A stretch of 24,189 nt of DNA from CAZADH01 sp964483805 (GTDB lineage Bacteria > Muiribacteriota > Ozemobacteria > Ozemobacterales > Ozemobacteraceae), in the NCBI GenBank assembly GCA_964483805.1, contig CAZADH010000066.1:1-24189 (forward strand), read 5' to 3'. Both the position numbers and the translations under genes were made by a program. Below the pieces are notes generated by a model, which did no database searches, was not told the origin of the DNA, and saw only the letters and a list, made by a program, of their open reading frames with translations. This document shows positions 9,501-16,394 of the stretch, piece by piece. Numbering within the stretch: position 1 is the stretch's first letter; each line of letters opens with the position of its first letter.

Positions 9501-10898
9501 CTTGTTGACGTTCGGCGAGTTTGCCCAGTACAGATTGTACGAGGTGGCGCCGGTTACGAAGTTCCAGGTCAGATCGACCTTGCGGTCACCCGGCGTGGCA
9601 TACGCGAGCATGCGGATGCCGCCCACCGTCGGTTCACCCAGGCCGGTTTCGGTGTCAATACGATAGGTGCGGGTCAGCCCCAGCGAAGGATCGCGAACCT
9701 GCACGGTGACCGTGCGGTTGCCGTCGAAAGCGATGAATTCGACCGAGGGGTGCGGCACGGCAGTGTTGGCCGTCAACTCGCTGAACAAACGCTGCCACAT
9801 GAGGCCGGTCGCAGCTCCGCTCGAATTCGACTCGGTCGAAGCGGCGCCTTGGCCGTTCCAGCGAAACAGGATCGGGCATCGACGGTCATCGTTGGTGCCG
9901 CCAACGATCACCGAGCCGTCGGCCAGGACAAAGGCCTGGTCGCAGCGGCCCATATTGCGACAGTAGGCCAGGCGGGCGCCGGTGTCGGTCTTGACTTTCA
10001 CGATACCGAACGGTGACAGGGTGTTGTGTTTCCAGGTCACATATCCGAAACCATCGAGACCTTGGCGTAACACGGACGCGACCTTCAGTTCGCTGATCGT
10101 AGTCCCCCACAGCTCGGTTGAGCTGAAGAAGTCGGTGGCGGTCTTGCTCCACTTCTGAACGCCCGACTGTTGCCCGACCAGTTGCGCCTGATCGACGCTC
10201 ATCGCCAGGTAGTAGAAGGTCGGCGAGTTCACTGCGACCTGGGCAAAGCGGTTGAGCGCCTGGATGTAGGTGTCGGAAGCCGTGCGGTCAATGCCGGTCG
10301 CAACCTGGCGGGCCACCTCGGCGAGATTGGCCGGCGCGTTGGCGATCATGTCGTCGGAGTTGATGCAGTTGCTCACGATGTGGGCGGCGACCTCATTGAT
10401 CATCCGCGACCCGACCGGGTTCACGACCATCGTGTTGGCGCCGGCATGCAGATCAACCGCTCCCTTGAAGTCGGTGTAGCCGTCGACGTCGCCGCCGGTA
10501 ATGCTCACCTGACCAATGGTTGGCAACTCGGGAAGATTCTGGAACGTAACCACGGCCGTGCCGCTGCTGCTGACCGATACCGTCTGCTCTTGCCGCAGGG
10601 TGCGCTGCCCCGCTCCCCGCAAGTTCACCGACGTGACTGTGCAGGTGACCTGGGCGGGGGTCGCCTTCGCCGACTTGATGGTGGCGCGTGGGCCGCTCGG
10701 ATCTGTGTCCTGGCGAACCGCGATTTCGAAGCGGAGGTTGGCGTTGCCCGTCAGGCCGTTGCCGGCGGCTCCGACAGTGCCGGGCACGGTCCCCGTGGGG
10801 TCACCGACAGGGTTGTTCGAACAACCCGTGAATGCGGCGATGCCAATCGCAATACAGCACACGACGAGAACGGTAATGCCCATGGATTTGTGGGTCAT
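6507..10898 (-). CDS. Giant lipoprotein with FN3, TolB-like and kelch repeats
   Basis: The product is 1463 residues. The N terminus (MTHKSMGITVLVVCCIAIG...FTGC) is a lipoprotein signal peptide with the lipidated Cys at 26. Residues about 30-430 are unassigned: an Ig-like segment and then a helical region. Residues about 430-885 hold five fibronectin type III repeats of about 91 residues, each with GATSYNIYWA-, SPYTHTGLTNG- and YYVVTAVNANGES-type motifs. Residues about 885-1160 resemble TolB/PD40 beta-propeller repeats (MDTNGSNATQVT, LSPDGTKVVFS). Residues about 1160-1460 are kelch repeats (IYLIGGYDG, YDVPGNSWT), five to six blades, so a second propeller. The protein is likely anchored in the outer membrane or exported, with a binding or scaffolding role; no catalytic site is evident. 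GGGGAG lies about 11 bp before the ATG. It is transcribed alone, with a candidate promoter upstream and a hairpin after the stop. It probably has no link to the BMC operon. Confidence 0.9.
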   Translation of the reverse strand: MTHKSMGITVLVVCCIAIGIAAFTGCSNNPVGDPTGTVPGTVGAAGNGLTGNANLRFEIAVRQDTDPSGPRATIKSAKATPAQVTCTVTSVNLRGAGQRTLRQEQTVSVSSSGTAVVTFQNLPELPTIGQVSITGGDVDGYTDFKGAVDLHAGANTMVVNPVGSRMINEVAAHIVSNCINSDDMIANAPANLAEVARQVATGIDRTASDTYIQALNRFAQVAVNSPTFYYLAMSVDQAQLVGQQSGVQKWSKTATDFFSSTELWGTTISELKVASVLRQGLDGFGYVTWKHNTLSPFGIVKVKTDTGARLAYCRNMGRCDQAFVLADGSVIVGGTNDDRRCPILFRWNGQGAASTESNSSGAATGLMWQRLFSELTANTAVPHPSVEFIAFDGNRTVTVQVRDPSLGLTRTYRIDTETGLGEPTVGGIRMLAYATPGDRKVDLTWNFVTGATSYNLYWANSPNVNKTNGTKIVCSSPLYAHTALTNGTPYYYVVTAVTQSGESADSPVVMATPRAASELPAAPSNVLASATNQRINVSWPAVAGATSYNIYWANATGVKRNTGNRLTNVTSPYQHLGLTNGVAYYYVVTAVNANGESLESAEVNATPFVPPSPPAAPTNVAAAASDSANVISWPAVPGSNTYNLYFATTSPVTVANGNLVRNVTSPFRHGGLTNGTTYYYVLTAVNAIGESAPSAMFSAAPTSAPQAPTAPTSVVAQGGNGQVAISWNPVAGANSYIVYWATSSGVSKLNGNKITGVSSPYTHTGLTVGSYFYVVTAANANGESIESAPASATVVTPPGAPGNVVAAAGNAQVTLTWSAVSGATSYNVYHSATSGVTRTNGAKIAGVTSPYTHTGLTNGATRFYAVTAQNANGESVESLQVSAQPAAPTNWVGTGTPKLVFIRSGDVWMMDTNGSNATQVTSIGGATFPRLSNGIIAFKKNNQLYRTDVTGTAPVAIPNLADVYQYDLSPDGTKVVFSPNAENSFVLYRINIDGTGLTMINDGRPASMHQVWTCWGRNGFIYFADGVYGAAFDAANHSLYRIAENAAAGAAVKMMSDYSQMPAEAGPNNLLFFRRNPTTTNLWCSSVDGTNARAVPNADAGFGVITADQDQEIAYYSLGTQIWKINADGTGKTLVYDGIDANANYVDYGKTGPAATPITIAWSGRAPMPTARAGGATAVLNGIIYTVGGYDGVPPNPGTGAKFEAYDVAGNSWTSKPNYPRSDGRYGMPMVAAGNGRLYVFGGTNIWGNYNVNTIDEFDPASNSWTLNKGVLPNNLGNMAATSYDGTIYLFGGGEYNGPIHRECYRFDHASGTLTAIASLPIGLLGAKAVTVGTKIYLIGGYDGSNWLKSVFVYDVPGNSWTRKADGAVAYVNVIGEYKGKIYVPFYYDIQSPGYRYDPAYEYDPVADSWRTVAKTGNCSDRLPPPGNAGPFGAIVGDSIFLIGGQTATPLETNAVDRGQLTN

Positions 10899-10970
10899 GG
10901 TGTGGAATCTCCCCTCAGTTGCGAATCCAGCGCCGTGGCGCGATTAATTGCCAAGCTGCGTGGTGCCTCG

Positions 10971-11000
10971 AAAGTAGCGTACCCCCTCCTGGCCGGTCAA
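10971..11000 (-). promoter_or_regulatory. Possible promoter of the FN3/kelch lipoprotein gene
   Basis: On the minus strand TTGACC (11000-10995) is followed after 18 bp by TACTTT (10976-10971), about 70 bp before the ATG. The -35 is good and the -10 weak. It lies just beyond the putative terminator of the BMC operon, as expected for an independent unit. Confidence 0.3.
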
Positions 11001-11050
11001 TCGTGTTGTAAAACTCAGCGTCGAAACGAAAACGCCGGGAAAAACACGGA

Positions 11051-11084
11051 GGACGTGTGGCCAGTTTGGTCAGGTCACACGTCC
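11051..11084 (-). terminator. Candidate intrinsic terminator of the BMC operon
   Basis: A perfect 9-bp stem (GGACGTGTG with CACACGTCC) closes a 16-base loop starting 32 bp after the phosphopentomutase stop. On the minus strand it is followed by TCCGTGTTTTTCCC, a short T-run a few bases past the stem. The position at the end of the nine-gene cluster makes it the likely operon terminator; the offset of the T-run lowers certainty. Confidence 0.55.
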
Positions 11085-11115
11085 CCGGGTTGCCGAGCGC
11101 GTCAGTTGTGTTGGC

Positions 11116-12267
11116 TCAGAGCAACGACTCTCCCCGTGGCGGCTTCACGCCCAGGTGCGCGGCGACGGTGGCGCCGACGTCGCACATCCCCTGGCGGATG
11201 CCCAGGTCTTTGCCGGGTTTGCCGGGTTGCCAGGCGAGCACGAACGGGTATTCGCGCGTGTGGTCGCTGCCCTTGAACGCCGGGTCGCAGCCGTGATCGG
11301 ACGTGAGAATGAGAATGTCGTCATCGGTCATTTTCGCCATGAACTGCGGCAACCAGCGATCGAACGCCTCGATGGCGTTCTTGTAACCGACCACATCGCG
11401 GCGGTGGCCGTAAAGCATGTCGGTGTCGACGAGGTTCACGAACAGGAACCCGCCGTTCTTCATTTCGTCGAGGGCGGTCAGGGTCTTCGCCATGCCGTCG
11501 TCGTTGCCCTTGGTGGTGACGTGCTTGTTGCAGCCGCTGCCGATGAAGATGTCGAAGATCTTGCCGACGCCATACACTGTATGGCCGGCCTGGTCGAGGA
11601 CGTTCATGACCGTCGGCCCCGACGGCGGCAGCGAGAAGTCGTGGCGGTTGGTGGTGCGCTTGAACGCGCCGACCATGCCGTTGAAGGGGCGGGCGATGAC
11701 GCGGGCGACGCCGTGCTTGGGCGGTTGCAGTTGCTCGCGGGCGATCTCGCAGATGCGGTACAGCTCTTTGAGCGGGATGCACTCCTCGTGCGCGGCGACC
11801 TGGAAGACCGAGTCGGCACTGGTGTAGACGATCGGCTTGCCGGTCTTCACGTGCTCTTCGCCGAGTTTGTCGATGATCTCGGTGCCCGACGCCGGGATGT
11901 TGCCGATCGTCTTGCGGCCGATGGACTTCTCGAAATTGTCGAGCCAGTCTTTGGGGAACCCGTTCGGATACACCGGGAACGGGTGCTCGAGCACGATGCC
12001 CATGAGTTCCCAGTGGCCGGTGGTGGTGTCTTTGCCCGGGGAGAGCTCGTGCAGACGCCCATAGGAGGCGGTCGGTTTCTTGGCCGGGGCAATGCCCTTG
12101 ATCGAGGTAATATTACCTAATCCCATCGCGGCCATGTTGGGCACGTTGAGCCCGGCCTGTTCGGCGATGTGTTGCAACGTGGCGGAGCCGGCGTCGCCGT
12201 ATTGATCGGCATCCGGCATCGCCCCGATGCCGACGCTGTCGAGGACGATGACGGTGGCGCGGCGCAT
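11116..12267 (-). CDS. deoB: Phosphopentomutase
   Basis: This 383-residue protein is a full-length DeoB, an alkaline-phosphatase-superfamily enzyme that interconverts ribose-1-phosphate and ribose-5-phosphate, or the deoxyribose forms. Metal and active-site motifs are intact: LDSVGIG with Asp10, GKDTTTGHWE (residues 79-88) carrying the phosphorylatable threonine, DTDMLYGHR, TSDHGCDP and DHTREY. The start MRRATVIVLDS is chosen over an upstream in-frame codon because AAGGAG lies 6 bp before it and the family starts here. Its ATG shares one base with the stop of the rpiB-like gene (TGATG), implying translational coupling. It is the last gene of the BMC operon, where it may feed nucleoside-derived pentose phosphate to the pathway. 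No encapsulation peptide is visible, so it may act outside the shell. An unusual AT-rich palindrome lies within its codons 50-55. Confidence 0.94.
   Translation of the reverse strand: MRRATVIVLDSVGIGAMPDADQYGDAGSATLQHIAEQAGLNVPNMAAMGLGNITSIKGIAPAKKPTASYGRLHELSPGKDTTTGHWELMGIVLEHPFPVYPNGFPKDWLDNFEKSIGRKTIGNIPASGTEIIDKLGEEHVKTGKPIVYTSADSVFQVAAHEECIPLKELYRICEIAREQLQPPKHGVARVIARPFNGMVGAFKRTTNRHDFSLPPSGPTVMNVLDQAGHTVYGVGKIFDIFIGSGCNKHVTTKGNDDGMAKTLTALDEMKNGGFLFVNLVDTDMLYGHRRDVVGYKNAIEAFDRWLPQFMAKMTDDDILILTSDHGCDPAFKGSDHTREYPFVLAWQPGKPGKDLGIRQGMCDVGATVAAHLGVKPPRGESLL
12105..12118. repeat. 14-bp perfect palindrome AGGTAATATTACCT, copy 1 (inside deoB)
   Basis: The palindrome lies in the deoB coding region and, with its flank, reads ATTAGGTAATATTACCT on the minus strand. 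It spells the codons TTA GGT AAT ATT ACC for Leu-Gly-Asn-Ile-Thr, a run of A/T-ending codons that is out of character for this GC-rich gene. The same 17-base string occurs at 22912-22928. Confidence 0.8.
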
Positions 12268-12731
12268 CAGGATCTCCTTGATGTCTGAGCGAGTTGTTCG
12301 ATGGCCATCATTTTGGCCACCCGGTTGGCGTGACGGCCGGGCGCGGGCGTGGTGGCCAGCCACAGATCGACGATCTGCTGGGCCAGGCCCGGGCCGACGA
12401 CCATGCTGCCCAGGGTCAGCAGGTTGGCGTGGTTGTGTTCACGCGCATTGCGCGCGGTGTACAGGTCGTTGCAGCACGAGGCGCGCACGCCCGGCACTTT
12501 GTTCGCGGCCATGCACGAGCCGATGCCGGCGCCGTCGATGACGATGCCAAGCGTATGCGGGTTCTCGGCGACGGCCATGGCCACGAGCAACGCGATATCG
12601 GGGTAGTCGCACGGTTCGGGCTTGTGCGTGCCCACGTCTTCGACGATCTGGCCCTTGTCGGCCAGGTATTTCTTGAGCGACTCTTTGAGGGGGAACCCAC
12701 CGTGGTCGGCGCCGATGACGAGTCTTGGCAT
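12267..12731 (-). CDS. RpiB/LacAB-family sugar-phosphate isomerase-like protein, atypical active site
   Basis: This 154-residue protein matches the RpiB/LacA/LacB fold from end to end: ADHGGFPLK (residues 8-16), DVGTHKPEPCDYPDIA, the GAGIG loop with AANKVPGVRA, EHNHANLLTLG and GRHANRVAKM. Classical RpiB isomerises ribose-5-phosphate and ribulose-5-phosphate. The usual ICGTG motif, whose Cys is the catalytic base, reads IDGAG here with Asp66 in that place. The mycobacterial-type Glu a few residues on is also absent (Ser72, followed by Cys73). Asp9, His10 and His99 are kept. It may therefore act on another sugar phosphate or by altered chemistry. The gene starts 8 bp after the pduT-like stop and overlaps deoB by one base. 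RpiB homologues are known from sugar-phosphate-type BMC loci, which supports a role in the operon. The leader has no good Shine-Dalgarno, only AT-rich TACAATAT. Confidence 0.88.
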   Translation of the reverse strand: MPRLVIGADHGGFPLKESLKKYLADKGQIVEDVGTHKPEPCDYPDIALLVAMAVAENPHTLGIVIDGAGIGSCMAANKVPGVRASCCNDLYTARNAREHNHANLLTLGSMVVGPGLAQQIVDLWLATTPAPGRHANRVAKMMAIEQLAQTSRRS

Positions 12732-12739
12732 ATATTGTA

Positions 12740-13294
12740 TTACACCAATTCCTTGAAGAGATCGGGATGCGGCCGCGGAATGACGACCGAGGCAACGATC
12801 TGGCCCCGGCCCTCAGCGATCTTCAGACCGGCGGCGATCGCCGCTTCGACGGCGGCGACATCACCGGTGACGTTGAAGAACCCCTTGCCGCCAATGGCCA
12901 TGGCGATGCGGATCTCGATGAGATTCACCTCGGCCGCCTTCACCGCCGCATCGGCACTGAGGATGGTGGTGGTGATGTCGAACGTCTCGAGGACGCCGAG
13001 CGCTTCGGTGGCCGGCATCGGGTTGGTGTTGGTCATGGCCGGGAAGATCTGCGGATGCAGATTGGGGATGACCAGGTCGTTGACCAGGAACCCCTCGCCG
13101 ACGCGGACGCCCGCCGCGACCGACGCCTCGACGGCGGCGACATCGCCCCAGACGAGCGTCACGAACTTGCCCGGGCAGATCGTGCGTTGCAGCACGAGCT
13201 CGACCGAGGCCGCCTTGAGCATGGCGTCGGTGATATTGAAGCCGACAGCGATACTCGATGTTTCAATCAGGCCGATGGCGGGAGGTCGTTCCAT
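12740..13294 (-). CDS. pduT: BMC-T shell protein with iron-sulfur cysteine, PduT-like
   Basis: The protein has 184 residues and two tandem BMC domains (about 5-90 and 97-182), so it forms a pseudohexameric trimer tile of the shell. The pore loop of the first domain reads RTICPGKF, almost identical to PduT of Salmonella (KTICPGKF), whose Cys38 from three subunits holds a [4Fe-4S] cluster in the central pore. Cys40 here is the equivalent and the only cysteine I see. The second domain has MAIGGKGFF and ends in the typical VIPRPHPDLF. By homology it passes electrons across the shell, fitting the PduS-like flavoprotein gene directly upstream. The ATG follows an AT-rich GCATATT leader with no Shine-Dalgarno. 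Confidence 0.93.
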   Translation of the reverse strand: MERPPAIGLIETSSIAVGFNITDAMLKAASVELVLQRTICPGKFVTLVWGDVAAVEASVAAGVRVGEGFLVNDLVIPNLHPQIFPAMTNTNPMPATEALGVLETFDITTTILSADAAVKAAEVNLIEIRIAMAIGGKGFFNVTGDVAAVEAAIAAGLKIAEGRGQIVASVVIPRPHPDLFKELV

Positions 13295-13342
13295 AATATG
13301 CTCTCAGTCTGGACTTCGTGAACGCTTGTCCGTCAACTCCCT

Positions 13343-13362
13343 CTCCCGCGATAGCGGGGGAG
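13343..13362. repeat. CCCTCTCCCGC-type intergenic hairpin
   Basis: CTCCCGC, a GATA loop and GCGGGGGAG form a GC-rich hairpin, followed by ATTGGGGAGGGGG. It lies in the 106-bp gap between the pduS-like and pduT-like genes. Repeats of this CCCTCTCCC...GGGAGAGG type are common in intergenic DNA of many bacteria. Here it might slow or stabilise the transcript between two operon genes. Confidence 0.5.
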
Positions 13363-13400
13363 GATTGGGGAGGGGGCGGTCTCTTGAACGCGCAATGTCG

Positions 13401-14720
13401 TCACTGTCGCTTGATCGTAATGGTGTCGTTGGCGATGGCTGCCACCACGCCGGCGATGCTGGCATGAATCGGCGCGCCGAGCTTGCCGGCGGGAACACTG
13501 GCGACGAGTTGGCCCGGCTGCACCGACTGCCCGACGTTGACGCAGGCCACCGCCGGCACGCCCACGTGTTGTTTCAACGGCAGGACGACCTGTTCGGGGC
13601 GCCAGTCCATGTCGGTGAGCGGTGCCTTGTGGTCGAAACGCTTCAGACCCAGACGCTTGAGCAGGCTCTCGACCGAGACGCGGCGCGCGCCGCGCAGCGG
13701 ATGAACCTTGGGTGAGCCGGGCACGCTCGAGGGCTTGGCACCCTTGGCCATGTGATGGCGCTTGGCAACGATCGCGATCTCGCGCGGCGGCAGGTCTTCG
13801 GGGCAGGCAAACAGCGAGCACAGACCGCACTCGCAGCAAAACAGACCGCTCGGATCATACGCCGCATCGTCGTTCTCGTGGGTGAAGCGGATCGCGCGCA
13901 TCGCCTTGTGCGGGCGGATCGGGTAGCCCAGCAGTGCGCGTGGGCACAACTCGGAACAGTCGGTGCACTGGTCGCAGGCCGAACGGGCGATACGCACATT
14001 GGCATCTTTGCTGCGCATCATCTTGCGAATGAGGTTGTGGTCTTTCGGCAGCACGATCAAGCCGCCGGTGGTCTTGGTGACCGGCGTCGACAGATCGTCG
14101 ATGATGCGCCCCATCATCGGCCCGCCGTCGATCACGGCATATTTGCTGAAATCGCCGTCGGGAGCGACGCCGCAGCGGCGTAATACTTCGTGCATACTGA
14201 TGCCGACCGGCACCTTGATCGTGATCGCATGGGGGACATCGCCGGCCACGGTCAGGAACTTTTCGGTGACCGGCACGTCGCGGCCCAGGTTGTAGAGGGT
14301 CTCGACGTTGCTGACCACGCAGCCGACCTGCAATGGGATGCCGCCATGCGGCATCAGGCGCTGCGCGGCCTCGTAGACCAGTTCGTACTCATCGCCGGCC
14401 GGGTAGAAGTCGCCCAGGGCCAGCATCTTGATGCGCCGATCGGGGATCTTGCCGTCGATATATTTCACCAGTTCGGCATACTTCGCCTTGACCGCGACGT
14501 GGCCTTGCTTGGCGCCGGTCAGGTCAAGGGCGCGCACCAACCCGGCGAAGAACGCCTCGGTGTGATGCCTGAGAATCTCTTTGTCTTTGTGCAGCAACGG
14601 CTCACATTCGGCGCCGTTGACGATGAAGTGGTCGACGTTCTGAGCAGCGAGCTTGACCGAAGTGGGGAACCCGGCGCCGCCGCAACCGACCAGGCCCAGG
14701 TCACCGATGTTATTGCTCAT
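13401..14720 (-). CDS. pduS: PduS-like RnfC-family flavin/iron-sulfur oxidoreductase
   Basis: This 439-residue protein belongs to the RnfC/NuoF-like family and matches PduS, which binds FMN and two [4Fe-4S] clusters and oxidises NADH in the propanediol BMC. The N-terminal nucleotide/FMN segment reads VGCGGAGFPTSVK (residues 11-23), with NGAECEPLL following. Two cysteine clusters lie in the middle: CDQCTDCSELCP and CCECGLCSLFACP. The C terminus carries a biotinyl-like/SLBB-type segment (VGVPAVACVNVGQSVQPGQL). In Salmonella PduS binds PduT and serves cobalamin reduction. No B12 enzyme is seen here, so NADH reoxidation with electron export through the PduT-type pore is the more likely role (inference). 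It begins 25 bp after the aldehyde dehydrogenase stop. Confidence 0.92.
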   Translation of the reverse strand: MSNNIGDLGLVGCGGAGFPTSVKLAAQNVDHFIVNGAECEPLLHKDKEILRHHTEAFFAGLVRALDLTGAKQGHVAVKAKYAELVKYIDGKIPDRRIKMLALGDFYPAGDEYELVYEAAQRLMPHGGIPLQVGCVVSNVETLYNLGRDVPVTEKFLTVAGDVPHAITIKVPVGISMHEVLRRCGVAPDGDFSKYAVIDGGPMMGRIIDDLSTPVTKTTGGLIVLPKDHNLIRKMMRSKDANVRIARSACDQCTDCSELCPRALLGYPIRPHKAMRAIRFTHENDDAAYDPSGLFCCECGLCSLFACPEDLPPREIAIVAKRHHMAKGAKPSSVPGSPKVHPLRGARRVSVESLLKRLGLKRFDHKAPLTDMDWRPEQVVLPLKQHVGVPAVACVNVGQSVQPGQLVASVPAGKLGAPIHASIAGVVAAIANDTITIKRQ

Positions 14721-14745
14721 GTATTGTTATCGTGTTGCCGGCCGG

Positions 14746-16182
14746 TCAGACGATGCGGAAGTGGTCGACGAGCACGCAGCGCCGCTGGCGGGTGAAGGTG
14801 CGCGCCGAGGTCAGGCCTTCGCCGGTCGGCGAGGCGATGGTGAAGGTGGTGAATCCTTCGCCGCCAAAGCCCAGACCCGCATAACTCGGCCCGTTCTTCA
14901 CGAAGATCGAGCAGTTCATGCGCGACGCCATCAAATGCAGGTTGTCGATGTTGCGGCTGTGCATCGTGGCGGTGTGTTGGTAGCCGTGCTCGACCTTGAC
15001 GGCGAGATCGACGGCGGCATGCACATCGCGCACGCGCACCAACGGAATCACCGGCATCAGCAGTTCCTCGACGACGAACGGGTGATCGGGCGGCACTTCG
15101 CACAGGACGATGCGGATGTCGTCGGGGACGCGCACGCCGATCTGTTCGAGGATGACGCTGGCGTTCTTGCCCACGCATTTGCGGCTCGGGGCGCCGCTCT
15201 TGTGATCGATGCAGACCTTCTCGAGTTGCATGATCTCACGCGGCGACGCCTCGTAGGCGTAGCTGTCGCGCAGGTGCTTCTTGAGCTCGTCGGCGACTTT
15301 CTCGACGACGATGATCTCTTTCTCGGCGATGCACAGGACATTGTTGTCGAGCGAGGCGCCGGCAACGATATCGCGGGCAGCTTTCTTGAGATCGGCGGTC
15401 TCGTCGACGACCGCGGGCGGGTTGCCCGGGCCGGCGGCGATGAACTTTTTGCCACTCTTGGCAGCAGCGGCCACGACCGCCGGCCCGCCGGTGACGACGA
15501 GCAGGCGGATGTCGGGATGCTTCATCAGGATGCCGGACGCCTCGATGCTCGGTTCGGCGACGGTGACCGCGCAGTTGAGCGGCCCGCCGGCGGTGACGAC
15601 GGCGTCGTTGATGAGATTTACGGCGTATTGCGAAATCTTCTTGGCGCCCGGGTGCGGCCCGAACACCACCGAGTTGCCGGCGGCGATCATGCCGATGCTG
15701 TTGCAGAACACCGTCTCGGACGGATTCGTCGACGGCGTGATCGCGCCGATGACACCGTACGGCGCCTGTTCGACGAGTGTCAGGCCGTGATCGCCCGAAT
15801 ACGACGTGGGCTGCAGGTCTTCGATGCCCGGGGTCTTTTCGAGGGCGAGCCGGTTCTTCTGAACCTTGTCGGCGACCCGACCCATGCCGGTGTCTTCGAC
15901 GCCGAGACGGGCGAGTTCCTGCAAATTGTCGAGGCCGATCTTGCGGATGGCGGCGATGATTCCGGCGCGTGTCTTCATCGACAGCGCGACCAGTTTCTTT
16001 TGTGCCTCACCGGCTGCGGCGATCGCGTCTTCCATGCGCGCGAATACACCGCGCCCCAGGGAAGGGCCCGAACCGGCGGCCGGGCCAGCGCCAGCGGCGG
16101 GGATCGAGACGCCCGTCGCGGCGATGCTCTTCATCACCTCGTTGACGATCTGGTTGATCTGTTCGCGGGAGATGTTCGACAT
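14746..16182 (-). CDS. pduP: CoA-acylating aldehyde dehydrogenase (PduP/EutE family)
   Basis: This 478-residue enzyme converts an aldehyde, CoA and NAD+ to acyl-CoA and NADH in the BMC lumen. The catalytic cysteine is Cys284 in DNNVLCIAEKE, with the family motifs PYGVIGAITPSTNP (residues 141-154), TGGPAVV and the C-terminal PSYAGLGFGGEGFTTFTIASPTGEGLTSARTF in pieces. Residues 1-20 (SREQINQIVNEVMKSI) form an amphipathic helix followed by a flexible Ala/Gly/Pro linker (about 27-43), the standard encapsulation peptide of BMC cargo. Acetaldehyde, propionaldehyde or lactaldehyde are all possible substrates; sequence alone does not decide. A GGAAGG lies about 9 bp before the ATG. It is separated from the shell genes by a 259-bp gap holding a large hairpin. 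The gene name follows the closest characterised type; eutE would be equally fair. Confidence 0.93.
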   Translation of the reverse strand: MSNISREQINQIVNEVMKSIAATGVSIPAAGAGPAAGSGPSLGRGVFARMEDAIAAAGEAQKKLVALSMKTRAGIIAAIRKIGLDNLQELARLGVEDTGMGRVADKVQKNRLALEKTPGIEDLQPTSYSGDHGLTLVEQAPYGVIGAITPSTNPSETVFCNSIGMIAAGNSVVFGPHPGAKKISQYAVNLINDAVVTAGGPLNCAVTVAEPSIEASGILMKHPDIRLLVVTGGPAVVAAAAKSGKKFIAAGPGNPPAVVDETADLKKAARDIVAGASLDNNVLCIAEKEIIVVEKVADELKKHLRDSYAYEASPREIMQLEKVCIDHKSGAPSRKCVGKNASVILEQIGVRVPDDIRIVLCEVPPDHPFVVEELLMPVIPLVRVRDVHAAVDLAVKVEHGYQHTATMHSRNIDNLHLMASRMNCSIFVKNGPSYAGLGFGGEGFTTFTIASPTGEGLTSARTFTRQRRCVLVDHFRIV

Positions 16183-16340
16183 AGGTGCTGCCTTCCTGCC
16201 TCACAATGCACGGGCACGCCCGTCACTCGGTGACGACGTGGCTGCCTGACGCACCGAAATGGCGCGGTTCACGGCAACCCAACCGGGTGACGCGACCAAG
16301 ATCGCGCCACGACGGCCCGGCGGTCAAGAACTGGCTCGGT

Positions 16341-16394
16341 TAGGGGCCGTTAAACAATAACCATGGCAATGGCTATTGCTCTTACGGCCCCTTA
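16341..16394. repeat. Long imperfect hairpin inside the BMC operon
   Basis: GGGGCCGT (16343-16350) pairs with ACGGCCCC (16384-16391). Within the loop AATAACCAT pairs at eight of nine positions with ATGGCTATT, leaving a GGCA tip. The result is a two-step stem of about 50 bases in the 259-bp gap (16183-16441) between the BMC-P and aldehyde dehydrogenase genes. The outer arm shares AGGGGCCGTT with the hairpins around the ATPase gene. Smaller stems (GTCAC-GTGAC and GGGC-GCCC near 16210-16240) lie between it and the aldehyde dehydrogenase start. I see no gene in this gap. Confidence 0.65.

Noticed and set aside
8245..9610. A CRISPR-like or satellite array in the repeat-rich DNA
   Set aside because: The periodicity of about 270-285 bp is in frame and encodes FN3 domains; there are no short direct repeats with spacers.
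11155..12120. A 321-residue plus-strand open frame over the phosphopentomutase gene
   Set aside because: It is antisense to a clearly conserved gene, with no start signals and low-complexity Val/Asp/Leu composition.
14653..16233. A 526-residue plus-strand open frame over the aldehyde dehydrogenase gene
   Set aside because: The dehydrogenase on the minus strand is certain by motifs. The opposite frame is open only because of codon bias.
16183..16340. A riboswitch in the long gap before the aldehyde dehydrogenase
   Set aside because: Only small stems are visible (GTCAC-GTGAC, GGGC-GCCC). I could not match a known aptamer such as cobalamin, and no conserved box is apparent.
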